Shown in pieces: positions 11,521 through 11,684 of a stretch of 11,684 bases of DNA. The notes beneath the pieces were generated by a model, which saw only the letters and a list, made by a program, of their open reading frames with translations, was not told the origin of the DNA and searched no databases. The stretch comes from Moraxellaceae bacterium (lineage in GTDB: Bacteria; Pseudomonadota; Gammaproteobacteria; Pseudomonadales; Ketobacteraceae). The translations under genes were made by a program, and so were the position numbers. The stretch lies in contig NVVG01000053.1 in NCBI GenBank assembly GCA_002402125.1, positions 11,241 to 22,924 on the forward strand, in the 5' to 3' direction. Positions within the stretch are counted from its first letter, which is position 1. Each line of letters begins with the position of its first letter.

Positions 11521-11684
11521 CTACCCAAATGATTCCAGAGCGACCTTAAAACGTTTGGTATATTTTGCCCTTGCTTCCGGCTTTGCCAACCCAACAGCAC
11601 ACCAATCGTTCTGATATTGTATTGCCCGTTGCTTTTGTCCTACTTGATGATTCTCTCTTTGGCTAAGACCACCGGATAAGCGCG
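11521..11684 (-). CDS. 3' end of an unrecognised minus-strand gene
   Basis: On the minus strand a frame is open from the window edge for 53 codons and stops with TAG at 11521-11523; the other two minus-strand frames close early. It ends with the residues AKYTKRFKVALESFG and contains QYQNDWCAVGLAKPEARA. The stop lies just before the bidirectional terminator, which is what a real gene end would show. The start is beyond the window. I do not recognise the family; the only visible trait is a rather basic, Gln-rich C-terminus with one Cys. It could still be a chance open frame. Confidence 0.5.
   Translation of the reverse strand, partial: RLSGGLSQRENHQVGQKQRAIQYQNDWCAVGLAKPEARAKYTKRFKVALESFG

Overview
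The window looks like chromosome of a free-living, probably marine gammaproteobacterium. The basis is an ArgA of the fused kinase-fold/GNAT type found in gammaproteobacteria, a YkgJ-type cysteine-cluster protein, a PilZ protein, several outer-membrane-type lipoproteins, and a complete proteobacterial 'dedicated sortase' locus, a system known mainly from marine Gammaproteobacteria such as Shewanella. Genus assignment is not possible from the sequence alone. No insertion sequence, CRISPR array, tRNA, rRNA or prophage gene was seen.

Layout. 1-1248 (+) is argA, missing its first ~25 codons. 1393-2984 (+) holds a two-gene unit: a tandem two-domain DsbA-fold/hydroxychromene-carboxylate-isomerase-like protein, then a small cysteine-cluster protein. 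3100-3699 (+) encodes an LpoB-like lipoprotein without the long N-terminal tether of E. coli LpoB. 3813-4202 (-) encodes a small conserved protein of unknown function. 4313-7275 (-) is the sortase operon: the large VIT/VWA sortase target is upstream, and the sortase is translationally coupled behind it through an ATGA overlap. 7475-10328 (+), divergent from it, encodes the dedicated response regulator and histidine kinase in overlapping frames. Then follow a PilZ protein (10413-10778), a small lipoprotein (11015-11446), a strong bidirectional terminator (11479-11506), and the 3' end of an unrecognised minus-strand gene (11521-11684).

How it works together. The central locus is a self-contained surface-protein circuit. 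An inner-membrane kinase whose large periplasmic part begins with a CBM9-like (carbohydrate-binding-type) domain signals to an OmpR-type regulator. The likely targets are the divergent promoters in the 199-bp gap at 7276-7474. That gap holds a tandem 10-bp repeat (7371-7390) one helical turn apart. The repeat lies just upstream of an extended -10 element for the regulator/kinase operon and covers the -10 of a predicted promoter for the target/sortase operon. The sortase (His126, Cys184, Arg197) would process a single VWA protein carrying a C-terminal YPNTALG motif, a membrane segment and a basic tail.

The main points for a second look are this repeat/promoter arrangement, the sortase Shine-Dalgarno sequence written inside the target's last codons, the altered residues before the sortase cysteine, the CBM9-like kinase sensor, the degenerate first domain of the tandem isomerase-like protein, and the tether-less LpoB-like protein.
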